7,756 nucleotides of DNA, from positions 1 to 7,756 of the forward strand of contig DAOUHB010000139.1 in the NCBI GenBank assembly GCA_034428935.1. The letters are read 5' to 3'. This DNA is from JAAYZQ01 sp034428935 (GTDB taxonomy: Bacteria; Chloroflexota; Anaerolineae; JAAYZQ01). Of this stretch, positions 1-5,941 are shown in pieces (positions within the stretch are counted from its first letter, which is position 1; the number at the start of each line of letters is the position of its first letter). Below the pieces are notes generated by a model, which worked only from the letters and a program-made list of their open reading frames with translations, searched no databases and was not told the DNA's origin. The translations under genes were made by a program, and so were the position numbers.

Positions 1-874
1 CGAGCACCAACAGCAGGGCCAGGTCGGGCCAGGCGGCTTCCGAGTGGAGCCACAGCCGGAACCCGGTCCATGCCTGCTGCGGCCGCCAGCTACGGTTCTG
101 CCAGGCCAGGGCCGCCACGCCGAGCCCCGCCGGCAGCCAGGCGTAGAGGGGGCCCAGGTGCAGCCCCACCAGGTCGGTCCACAGGAGCAGCACCGGGTAG
201 AGCGCCAGGCTGATGCCGGCCGCCAGTCCCAGCCTGACCGGCCAGTTCAGGTCCCGCTCGCGCATCAAGCAGTTGAGGAGTGCCCAACCGGGCACCACAA
301 ACAGCAGCCCGGCCGCCAGCAGCAGCCCCAGCCCGGCTATACCCGCACCCAGCAGGTCAAGGAGGGTTCGCCCCGGATCGTACGCCAGGCCGAAGGCCAG
401 TTGCCGGTCCTGTGGCTCGTGGCCTGCATAGGCAGCACCGTTCAGGTAGGCCTCGCCGCCGCCAGTGGCGACGCGTGCCCCCGCCTCGTCTGCCTCCAGG
501 AATGCGTAATAGTAGCGGCCGTGGGAATTGCCCTGGACTGGAAACGAGAACCGGTAAAAGCTCGGCGGCTGGCCCCCGGGCACCTGCAAACTGGCGGTGG
601 CCAGGTCCGTTGCGGACTGAGGGTCACTGCGCAGGTGCAGGGTCAGCGTGGGCTCGGTGCCGGGATCGGCCGCCAGCAGCAACTCGACGCCCGCCAGACC
701 GCCGTGTTGGGCCACAAAGCTTTGCCCCACGGGCCTGCCAGGTGCCAGCGACAGCTCGCTGCCCTGTTCCCAAAGGGGCTGTTCGGCATCCAGCAGCTTG
801 CCACCGGAGAAGGAACAGCCGGCCAGCGGCAGGAGGAGCAAAAGCCCGACCAGTCGAATCAGGGCGCGCCTCAT
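1..874 (-). CDS. Membrane protein with N-terminal extracytoplasmic beta-rich domain (C-terminus beyond window)
   Basis: The visible part is 291 residues and stays open at the left edge. The N-terminus is MRRA followed by a Leu-rich segment (about residues 5-19) ending in LPLAGC, a canonical lipobox with Cys20, so it is either a lipoprotein signal or a first membrane anchor. Residues about 45-168 form a soluble, probably beta-rich domain with LTLHLR (77-82), YYYAFLE (121-127) and a GGGEAYLNG segment (138-146). Hydrophobic segments then follow at about 170-198 (containing VPGWALL), 213-232, 241-258 and from 283 on, so the rest is polytopic membrane protein. The soluble domain is clearly related to that of the protein encoded at 3770-4462. 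The ATG overlaps the TGA of the upstream GT2 gene as ATGA, which fixes the start and implies translational coupling. I do not recognise a named family. The polytopic part could be a GT-C-type transferase or a membrane protein of unknown role, and the missing C-terminus would decide. The reading frame is secure; the function is not. Confidence 0.85.
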   Translation of the reverse strand, partial: MRRALIRLVGLLLLLPLAGCSFSGGKLLDAEQPLWEQGSELSLAPGRPVGQSFVAQHGGLAGVELLLAADPGTEPTLTLHLRSDPQSATDLATASLQVPGGQPPSFYRFSFPVQGNSHGRYYYAFLEADEAGARVATGGGEAYLNGAAYAGHEPQDRQLAFGLAYDPGRTLLDLLGAGIAGLGLLLAAGLLFVVPGWALLNCLMRERDLNWPVRLGLAAGISLALYPVLLLWTDLVGLHLGPLYAWLPAGLGVAALAWQNRSWRPQQAWTGFRLWLHSEAAWPDLALLLVL

Positions 875-1833
875 TTTCTCTTCTCTTGCTCCCACTCCAG
901 CTCCAAGGAGCGTATGCGGTAGAGCGTCTCTTCCATGATCTTGCGATTAAACCGAATGAGGTCGGCCACGAGGCCAATGAGACACACCTGAAAGCCGACG
1001 ATGGACAGGATCGCCGCCAGGATGAGGGATTGCAGATTGCCGGCCGCCCCTGCCCGGGTGATAAAGAAATAGAGAAAGCGCAACCCGATGAGCACTCCGG
1101 CCGTGATCATGACTATGCCAAGGGACATAAAAATGCGCAAGGGCCGGTAGAGTCCGTAGGTGCGCAGGATGATGATGCTCGACTGTGTCAGGTACTCGGG
1201 CAGGCTGCGCATGAGGCGCGACGGCCGGGTCTGGGGATTGGTGCGGACCGGCACGTAGGTAATGGCCATCTGGCTGGCGCCAGCCTGGATCAATGACTCC
1301 AGGGTGTACGAGTACTTGCTGAGGATAAGGGTGCGCAACGCGGCGTCGCGCGTCAGGGCCCGGAAGCCGCTGGTGGCATCGGGCACCTGGATGCCGGCTG
1401 CCTGCTGCACAACCCAGCTGCCGAACCGCTGCAGCGCCCTCTTTAGCGGAGAAAAGTGGGCGAGGCTGGCAACCCCCCGATCTCCGACGACAATGTCCGC
1501 CTGGCCGGCCAGGATGGGCGCTACCAGGCACTCCACGTCCTCGCCCCGGTACTGGTTGTCGCCGTCGGTGTTGACGATGATGTCGGCATCCAGACGAAGG
1601 GCCGCCTCCAGGCCCGTGAGAAAGGCCTTGGTCAGACCGTGGTTGCGGTGGAGGCGTACCACGTGCTCGACACCCAGTGATTCCGCCAGTTCGGCTGTTC
1701 CATCCGTGCTCCCATCATCAATGACCAGCACTTTGATCTGGTCGATGCCGGGCACCGTACGCGGTAACGCCTCGAGCGTACGGGGCAGGGTCTCTGCCTC
1801 GTTGAAGCATGGGATCTGGATTACGAGCTTCAT
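871..1833 (-). CDS. Family 2 glycosyltransferase, DPM1/GtrB-like polyprenyl-phosphate sugar synthase type
   Basis: A 320-residue protein with a GT-A fold at the N-terminus: MKLVIQIPCFNEAETL at the start, nucleotide-binding DDGSTDG (39-45), the metal-binding region NTDGDNQY (88-95) and ATSGFRAL (153-160). Two membrane segments follow (about 233-257 and 268-292), then a charged tail ending in EQEKRK. This architecture (GT2 domain plus two C-terminal helices) is that of enzymes that move a sugar from a nucleotide donor to polyprenyl phosphate at the cytoplasmic face, such as GtrB and ArnC relatives. The sugar cannot be predicted. The frame extends upstream to a TTG at 1869. The ATG at 1833 is preferred because AAGAGGG lies 7 bases before it and because the GT2 fold begins exactly there. 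The stop overlaps the start of the next gene (ATGA), so the two are probably co-translated. It probably supplies a lipid-linked sugar to an extracytoplasmic transferase. Confidence 0.93.
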   Translation of the reverse strand: MKLVIQIPCFNEAETLPRTLEALPRTVPGIDQIKVLVIDDGSTDGTAELAESLGVEHVVRLHRNHGLTKAFLTGLEAALRLDADIIVNTDGDNQYRGEDVECLVAPILAGQADIVVGDRGVASLAHFSPLKRALQRFGSWVVQQAAGIQVPDATSGFRALTRDAALRTLILSKYSYTLESLIQAGASQMAITYVPVRTNPQTRPSRLMRSLPEYLTQSSIIILRTYGLYRPLRIFMSLGIVMITAGVLIGLRFLYFFITRAGAAGNLQSLILAAILSIVGFQVCLIGLVADLIRFNRKIMEETLYRIRSLELEWEQEKRK

Positions 1834-1872
1834 GCCGTTGTCCCTCTTGGTCTCCCGCGATTCTTGCAAACT

Positions 1873-1901
1873 ATCCTACCACGACCCGGGCCCCATGCCA
1901 A
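1873..1901 (-). promoter_or_regulatory. Predicted promoter for the GT2 / membrane protein pair
   Basis: On the minus strand TTGGCA (1901-1896; 5 of 6 to the TTGACA consensus) is followed after exactly 17 bases by TAGGAT (1878-1873; 4 of 6 to TATAAT). Transcription would start near 1866, leaving a leader of about 30 bases that carries the AAGAGGG ribosome binding site. The spacing is ideal but the -10 is imperfect, so this is a motif-based prediction. Confidence 0.5.
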
Positions 1902-1976
1902 ATCCTTGCGGACTGTGTGCTGTTGCCCACTATGGCGCAGCTTTTGCCCCAGACAGGGATCAACTACTGAAGGATG

Positions 1977-1988
1977 GGCTGCGCAGCC
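1977..1988. repeat. 12-bp perfect palindrome GGCTGCGCAGCC
   Basis: GGCTGCGCAGCC is its own reverse complement. It lies between the two divergent promoters, about 85 bases behind the GT2 promoter and about 105 bases upstream of the -35 of the hydrolase. It could be a dimeric regulator site, but short GC-rich palindromes also occur by chance, and nothing else marks it as functional. Confidence 0.25.
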
Positions 1989-2091
1989 TGAAAACCAGGC
2001 GGTTGGTGTGCACGCTGTGCGGGATCATATCCGAGGCCGGTCGTGGTTACAGGTGGGGAGCTACCGTCCTCGCGCCAGCAGTGCATGCCCA

Positions 2092-2120
2092 TTGGCGCAG
2101 GCTGCCAGTTGTGCTATAAT
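2092..2120 (+). promoter_or_regulatory. Predicted extended -10 promoter for the lipoprotein hydrolase
   Basis: TTGGCG (2092-2097; 4 of 6 to consensus) is followed after 17 bases by a perfect TATAAT (2115-2120) preceded by TGC, giving an extended -10 element TGCTATAAT. Transcription would start near 2127, leaving a leader of roughly 28 bases with an AAGGAG ribosome binding site. The same element and spacing precede the other hydrolase gene in this window. Confidence 0.7.
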
Positions 2121-2140
2121 CTCGCTCAGGTCTCGGTCAG

Positions 2141-2157
2141 AAGGAGAGAATGTTTTG
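2141..2157 (+). promoter_or_regulatory. Ribosome binding site that selects a TTG start codon
   Basis: AAGGAG (2141-2146) lies 8 bases before TTG (2155-2157), an ideal distance. The first in-frame ATG (2167) is 20 bases away, too far, and it would shorten the n-region of the signal peptide. An out-of-frame ATG at 2150 is only 3 bases from the site and opens a frame of 10 codons. Confidence 0.7.
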
Positions 2158-3750
2158 CGGACAATTATGGCGTACGTCTTGAGCGCGGGACTGCTCTTCA
2201 GTCTCGTGCTGGGCTGTGCTCAAAGCACAACTTCCACTTCGGTGCCGGCGGCGACCGCTTCCGTCGTTCCGTCAACGACGGCCGTGGCCGGGGTCGCGCC
2301 CAGTGCGACAGCTCGCCTGACCCGCATCCCCCGCCCCTCAGCCACGGCCAGCCCCACGCCGAGCGCCACTCCCAGTCCTCTGCACTCGCCGACTCGCCGG
2401 CCGACCCGCACGCCCCGCCCCTCAGCCACGGCTAGCCCCGTGCCAAGCACCACCTCAAGTCCTGTGCCCTCTCCGACGCCTTCCCGCTATCCAACGCCGA
2501 TCGCTTCCATCTTTGGCATGCACATGGAGGGTGAGATGGCCCGCGGCAATGAGCTGGATCTGGCGCTCGACGCCGGCCTTCGTTGGGTGCGCTATCGCGT
2601 TCTGGACTGGGATAGGATCGAGCCACAGCATACAGATCCACCGACCTATCACTGGGAGGTGGTGGACGAGGCCGGCCTTCAGGAAATGGCGCGGCGTGGG
2701 ATAACCGTCATTGCCCAGGTGCAGTTTACCCCTGAATGGGCCCAGGCGGCCCCTGGCTCGTTCTGTGGGCCGGTCAAGGACGATGCCTTCCCGGACCTGG
2801 CTCGCTTTCTGCAAGCGGCCGTCGCCCGTTACAGCGGTGCTCCCTACCACGTACGCTACTGGGAGCTGGGCAACGAGCCCGATGCGGGCCTGGGGCTTGT
2901 TCCTCCTCGTTCTGTGTTTGGTTGCTGGGGGGATCCCGGCGACGAGTATTATGGTGGGCGGGCGTACGCCCAGATGCTGAAGGTAACCTATCCGGCCATC
3001 AAGGCCCAGGATCCGTCAGCCCTCGTGCTCAACGGCGGCCTGCTCCTGGACCGGCCCTCGGGTGGGAACGACACCCACCCTCGTTTTCTGGAAGGCATCC
3101 TGGAGGGCGGGGGAGGCGACTATTTCGACATCCTCAGCTTCCACGCCTATAGCCACTATCTGGGTCCCCGGCAGATGGGCAACCCTTCCTGGCCGGGCTC
3201 GCCGACAGTGATGCCGGCCAAGGTAGCCTTTATCCGCGATCTGCTGGCACGTTATGGGCACGGAGACAAGCCGCTGATGAACACCGAGTCGGCACTTCAG
3301 TGCGGGGAGCCCACGGCGGAATGCCTGGACATGCAGGCTGTCCACGCCGCCCGCAGCTATGCCGAGGCGATGTCCTTGGGGCTGGTGGCCCAGATTCATT
3401 ACGCCTGGATCAACGAGCACTGGAGGCACACAGGGCTCGTCATGACCGACCTGAAGACCAAGCCTGTATACTATGCCTACCAGGCGGCTGCTTCCTTTCT
3501 GGCGGGTGCCTCTTACCGCGGGCCTGCGGCAGGCTATCCCGCTGGAGTGCAGGGGCTGGCCTTTATTACGGCCGCTGGAGGGGAATTGCTGGACGTTGTG
3601 TGGTCGCGAGATGGGCAAGCGCGGGAGGTAGAGCTGCCGGAAGGAACGTTGGCCTATGATCATCACGGCAAGCCCATCCCCATCGATGGCGCTCTCGTCC
3701 TCACTGGCGATCCCGTGTACGTCGTGCGAGGGGACGGAACTGCGCCCTGA
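2155..3750 (+). CDS. Predicted lipoprotein glycoside hydrolase, clan GH-A type (GH39/GH5-like)
   Basis: A 531-residue protein read from TTG at 2155. The N-terminus MRTIMAYVLSAGLLFSLVLGC is a lipoprotein signal with Cys21 (VLGC). Residues about 22-115 form a low-complexity Ser/Thr/Pro/Ala linker, which should hold the enzyme away from the membrane. The catalytic domain spans about 117-440: WELGNEPD places the probable acid/base at Glu241, and MNTESAL places the probable nucleophile at Glu378, each at a strand end as in (beta/alpha)8 clan GH-A retaining enzymes. A small C-terminal beta domain (about 445-531) follows, ending near GDPVYVVRG. The domain is paralogous to the hydrolase at 5942-7423, sharing a WGDP...YA-ML pattern and KPxYYAYQ (436-443). 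The substrate is unknown. Neighbouring glycosyltransferases suggest trimming of a surface polysaccharide, as PslG does, although polysaccharide scavenging is also possible. It has its own promoter and runs convergent to the three-gene operon. Confidence 0.9.
   Translation: MRTIMAYVLSAGLLFSLVLGCAQSTTSTSVPAATASVVPSTTAVAGVAPSATARLTRIPRPSATASPTPSATPSPLHSPTRRPTRTPRPSATASPVPSTTSSPVPSPTPSRYPTPIASIFGMHMEGEMARGNELDLALDAGLRWVRYRVLDWDRIEPQHTDPPTYHWEVVDEAGLQEMARRGITVIAQVQFTPEWAQAAPGSFCGPVKDDAFPDLARFLQAAVARYSGAPYHVRYWELGNEPDAGLGLVPPRSVFGCWGDPGDEYYGGRAYAQMLKVTYPAIKAQDPSALVLNGGLLLDRPSGGNDTHPRFLEGILEGGGGDYFDILSFHAYSHYLGPRQMGNPSWPGSPTVMPAKVAFIRDLLARYGHGDKPLMNTESALQCGEPTAECLDMQAVHAARSYAEAMSLGLVAQIHYAWINEHWRHTGLVMTDLKTKPVYYAYQAAASFLAGASYRGPAAGYPAGVQGLAFITAAGGELLDVVWSRDGQAREVELPEGTLAYDHHGKPIPIDGALVLTGDPVYVVRGDGTAP
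2319..2355 (+). repeat. Linker direct repeat, copy 1
   Basis: A 37-base unit recurs at 2403-2439 with 3 mismatches (84 bases or 28 codons apart). It encodes RPSATASP within the Ser/Thr/Pro linker of the lipoprotein hydrolase. Internal duplication probably lengthened the linker. Confidence 0.8.
2403..2439 (+). repeat. Linker direct repeat, copy 2
   Basis: Second copy of the unit at 2319-2355 (34 of 37 bases identical), in frame, again encoding RPSATASP. The 84-base period leaves the reading frame intact, so copy-number change would alter linker length without breaking the enzyme. Confidence 0.8.
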
Positions 3751-3769
3751 TTGAAGGCTCCGGCTCCTT

Positions 3770-4462
3770 TTACCTGTCCTCCGACGCAATCCTCCCCGCC
3801 ACGCGCCAGATCAGGAGTAGGAGAAGCAGGCCGTAGACCACCGCCAGGCCCAGGTAAAAACCCTTGGTACCCAGAAAGTAGGGCCGCCCCAGGGCCATGC
3901 GCTCCAGGAGCAGATCGACCTTTTCCCGCGTGCGAAGGGTATAGTGTGTCTGGAACGCCAGGTTGCCCGGTACCTCCTGGCCATTCACGTAGGCACTGCC
4001 ACCCTCCAGCTCCGATTCCGGTCCATAGACGGCCTTCACGGCCTCGCCCGGGCCGGACTCGGGTGATTCCAGGTAAAAGTAGAACGTTTTGGCCTTTGAA
4101 TCACGCAGCGGCTCGAATTCGACGGCATAGGGAACCCCGGCGAGGATCTGTTCCGGATCGATTGTAGCCGTCCAGAGGTCCGGCCCGGCATCAACCCCCG
4201 CCCGCAGGTGAAACGTGAGTGGTTGCCTGGCAGGCAAAGCTGGAGGCTGCAGGAACAGCTCGATGCTGTACAGCCCGGGGAGGGGTGCCCTCCAGGCCTG
4301 GCCCACCTGCGTGGGGCCTGCCACCTCTGGAGACAGGTCCCCGGCGACGGCATTGCCCCAGGGTGGCGCATTGAGGCGATCCACGCCTGCCTTGATGACG
4401 AGCATCAGTGCTACCAGCCACAGAACCGCCATCACCATCGCTATGGCGCGCCGGCCGGTCAT
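3770..4462 (-). CDS. Membrane-anchored protein with extracytoplasmic beta-rich domain shared with the protein at 1-874
   Basis: A 230-residue protein with one hydrophobic segment at each end (about 6-24 and 200-220), short positively charged ends (MTGRR at the start, basic VAGR at the tail) and an extracytoplasmic domain at about 45-180. That domain contains GQAWRAPLPGLYSIELFLQ (54-72), LTFHLR (82-87), FYFYLESPESG (127-137) and GGSAYVNG (154-161) followed by NLAF (167-170). The same blocks occur in the same order in the protein encoded at 1-874. The frame is open further upstream to 4495, but the ATG at 4462 is chosen because it overlaps the TGA of the GT-C gene as ATGA, with GAAGG just upstream. 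It is the last gene of the minus-strand operon. No catalytic motif is visible. It may be a partner, scaffold or acceptor-binding subunit of the GT-C enzyme, but that is inference from context alone. Confidence 0.87.
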   Translation of the reverse strand: MTGRRAIAMVMAVLWLVALMLVIKAGVDRLNAPPWGNAVAGDLSPEVAGPTQVGQAWRAPLPGLYSIELFLQPPALPARQPLTFHLRAGVDAGPDLWTATIDPEQILAGVPYAVEFEPLRDSKAKTFYFYLESPESGPGEAVKAVYGPESELEGGSAYVNGQEVPGNLAFQTHYTLRTREKVDLLLERMALGRPYFLGTKGFYLGLAVVYGLLLLLLIWRVAGRIASEDR

Positions 4463-5919
4463 TGTCCTTCTCTGGCGCGATACACTGTCATCCATAGAGT
4501 CTGTTCTCCTGAGAAGTCGCGCACCGGCTCATAGCTGGCAGCGAACCAATCGCTCTTTGTTACGTCAGCGAAAGCATCGCGATGCAAGATCACGTAATCG
4601 GGCGCCATTGTCTGGATTGCCCACACGGTTGGCTCAGCATAGGAGGTCGTCTTGCCGAGCTGTTGAGCAACATCGGGCTGGATCAATCCCGCAAAGTCGA
4701 GCATGGTGCGGTCGGAATAGTAGCCGATAATGCCCACCTCCAACGTCCCTACCGTCGCATTGATATCCGTGTTTTGGTCGAGCCATTCGCCAATTTCGCG
4801 GTACAGTGGTTGTCGCGAGTCAGGTGACCATGCGGCGCGCAGTGTCACGCCCAAAAGTGGCGACAAAAGGACAATGATCAGCAAGCCGGTGCCCACTACG
4901 ACTAGCTCGCGAGACACAACTCGAGCCAGCAGCCTCGCGAGGGCTCGTAGACCCTCGGCGACGAGTATGACCATGGCGGGCAGGAGGGGAGTATAGTACC
5001 AGAAGTAGGCGCTCACCCCCAGCATGCTATAGGCCAGGAAATAGGCCGCCGTCCAGGTCAGAAGGGGCAGCCAGTGGTGGGCCTTCCGGGCGATCTGCGC
5101 CAGCCCGACAAGCGCAAGGGCAAAGTGCACCCATACAAAGGGCATGCGAAGATAATTCCTGACCAGGGTGACAAACCGTTCCGGGAACGAAGGACTAATG
5201 GCCATTAGCCCTTGCTGCTGCTTTGCCAGGAGGGTCACCGGGATGGGCGAGCCGTAGTAGAGCCACAGCCCGCTGAACCAGATGCCGGTAAGCGCCAGGT
5301 ACAGGATCACTGGCCGCCAGGGAACGATGCGGCGGGAGAAAAGATGGTAGGCCGCCAAAACTGCTGCGGCAAGGAGTCCATCCGGGCGGATCATGGCTGC
5401 GGCAGCCAATGTCACGGCCGCTACCTCCAGCCGGGACCGATCGTAGGCATAGAGACCGGCCAAGACCGATGCGACGTACAGGCAACTCTCTGATCCAAAG
5501 GTCGTCACGGCCAGAGGAGCGATGCTCAGGAACAGGCCACCGGCCAGGCCCACTGGCATCTCGTTATGAGCCCGTGCCTGGAGTACCAGGAGTGCCGCGG
5601 CCAGAACAAGGGCGAGGGCAGAGAGGCTGCTGGCCAGGCTGGGCAAATCCGGCCAGGCCAGGCCCATGACCGCGAGTAGGAGGCCGTACAGGGGTGCTGT
5701 GGTGCTCAGCGTCCGCTGCCCCACGTTATAGACAAAACCATTGCCCTCGAGCAGATTCCGGGCATAGCGAAAGGTGATGTATGGATCGTCGTAACCGTAA
5801 CGCCCGAACAGCGCCACCAGGACGCCTACCGTCACGATGCCTAACACCAGGGCGACGCGTTCTGAAACGAGTACCGACGAAGTTAGGGACCAAGACCGGC
5901 GCTTCCCATTCATCTGCAT
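4459..5919 (-). CDS. Polytopic GT-C-type glycosyltransferase (AftB-like / ArnT-PMT superfamily)
   Basis: A 486-residue protein with many hydrophobic helices (first about 22-39, last about 339-358) and a soluble C-terminal domain (about 363-486). The first extracytoplasmic loop carries the acidic pair Asp44-Asp45 in GYDDPYITFRYARNLLEG, the hallmark of GT-C enzymes that use polyprenyl-phosphate sugars. Further blocks fit the group resembling mycobacterial AftB: FGSESCLYV (141-149), MIRPDGLL (176-183), YYGSPIPVTLLAK (221-233), and a C-terminal VGTLEVGIIGYYSDR with LDFAGLIQPD. The donor and acceptor cannot be told. It is predicted to transfer a sugar onto a glycan or protein outside the membrane. 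ATGs at 5919 and 5913 are both possible, and neither has a good ribosome binding site, so translation may depend on readthrough of ribosomes from the hydrolase gene ending 22 bases upstream. The stop overlaps the next start (ATGA). Confidence 0.9.
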   Translation of the reverse strand: MQMNGKRRSWSLTSSVLVSERVALVLGIVTVGVLVALFGRYGYDDPYITFRYARNLLEGNGFVYNVGQRTLSTTAPLYGLLLAVMGLAWPDLPSLASSLSALALVLAAALLVLQARAHNEMPVGLAGGLFLSIAPLAVTTFGSESCLYVASVLAGLYAYDRSRLEVAAVTLAAAAMIRPDGLLAAAVLAAYHLFSRRIVPWRPVILYLALTGIWFSGLWLYYGSPIPVTLLAKQQQGLMAISPSFPERFVTLVRNYLRMPFVWVHFALALVGLAQIARKAHHWLPLLTWTAAYFLAYSMLGVSAYFWYYTPLLPAMVILVAEGLRALARLLARVVSRELVVVGTGLLIIVLLSPLLGVTLRAAWSPDSRQPLYREIGEWLDQNTDINATVGTLEVGIIGYYSDRTMLDFAGLIQPDVAQQLGKTTSYAEPTVWAIQTMAPDYVILHRDAFADVTKSDWFAASYEPVRDFSGEQTLWMTVYRAREGQ

Positions 5920-5941
5920 CTGTGCGCGTCAGGCAGCGAGA

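Larger units (their letters stand above)
1834..2154. other. Divergent intergenic region between GT2 and lipoprotein hydrolase
   Basis: This 321-base stretch holds no convincing gene: open frames running through it are extensions of neighbouring frames without their own ribosome binding site or recognisable product. It contains a promoter for each flanking gene (1873-1901 on minus, 2092-2120 on plus) and a perfect 12-bp palindrome at 1977-1988. Between the two promoters lie about 190 bases, enough for regulator binding. Confidence 0.7.

Noticed and set aside
44..1296. Long plus-strand frames opposite the membrane protein and GT2 genes
   Set aside because: They are rich in Arg, Pro, Gln and Ala with no recognisable domain, and lie opposite minus-strand genes with clear motifs and membrane helices. 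High GC explains open antisense frames.
1933..2100. Eight-base direct repeat TGGCGCAG at 1933-1940 and 2093-2100
   Set aside because: Short, unspaced with respect to helical phasing, and expected by chance in sequence of this composition.
1262..2119. 285-codon plus-strand frame spanning part of GT2 and the intergenic region
   Set aside because: Opposite the GT2 coding region, composition is Ser/Arg-rich, and no ribosome binding site or family match is visible. A CTLCG stretch near its end is too little to call a zinc-binding protein.
1864..2154. Upstream extension of the lipoprotein hydrolase frame
   Set aside because: The extension would put the signal peptide and lipobox about 100 residues inside the protein and crosses the predicted promoter and ribosome binding site. 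The TTG at 2155 fits all signals.
2150..2182. 10-codon frame from ATG 2150
   Set aside because: Only 3 bases from the AAGGAG site, very short, and overlapping the real start. It is noted only as a possible competitor.
3751..3769. Possible hairpin AAGGCTCCGGCTCCTT followed by TT
   Set aside because: Only four outer and two inner base pairs form with mismatches between them; the core is a direct rather than inverted repeat. Too weak for a terminator.
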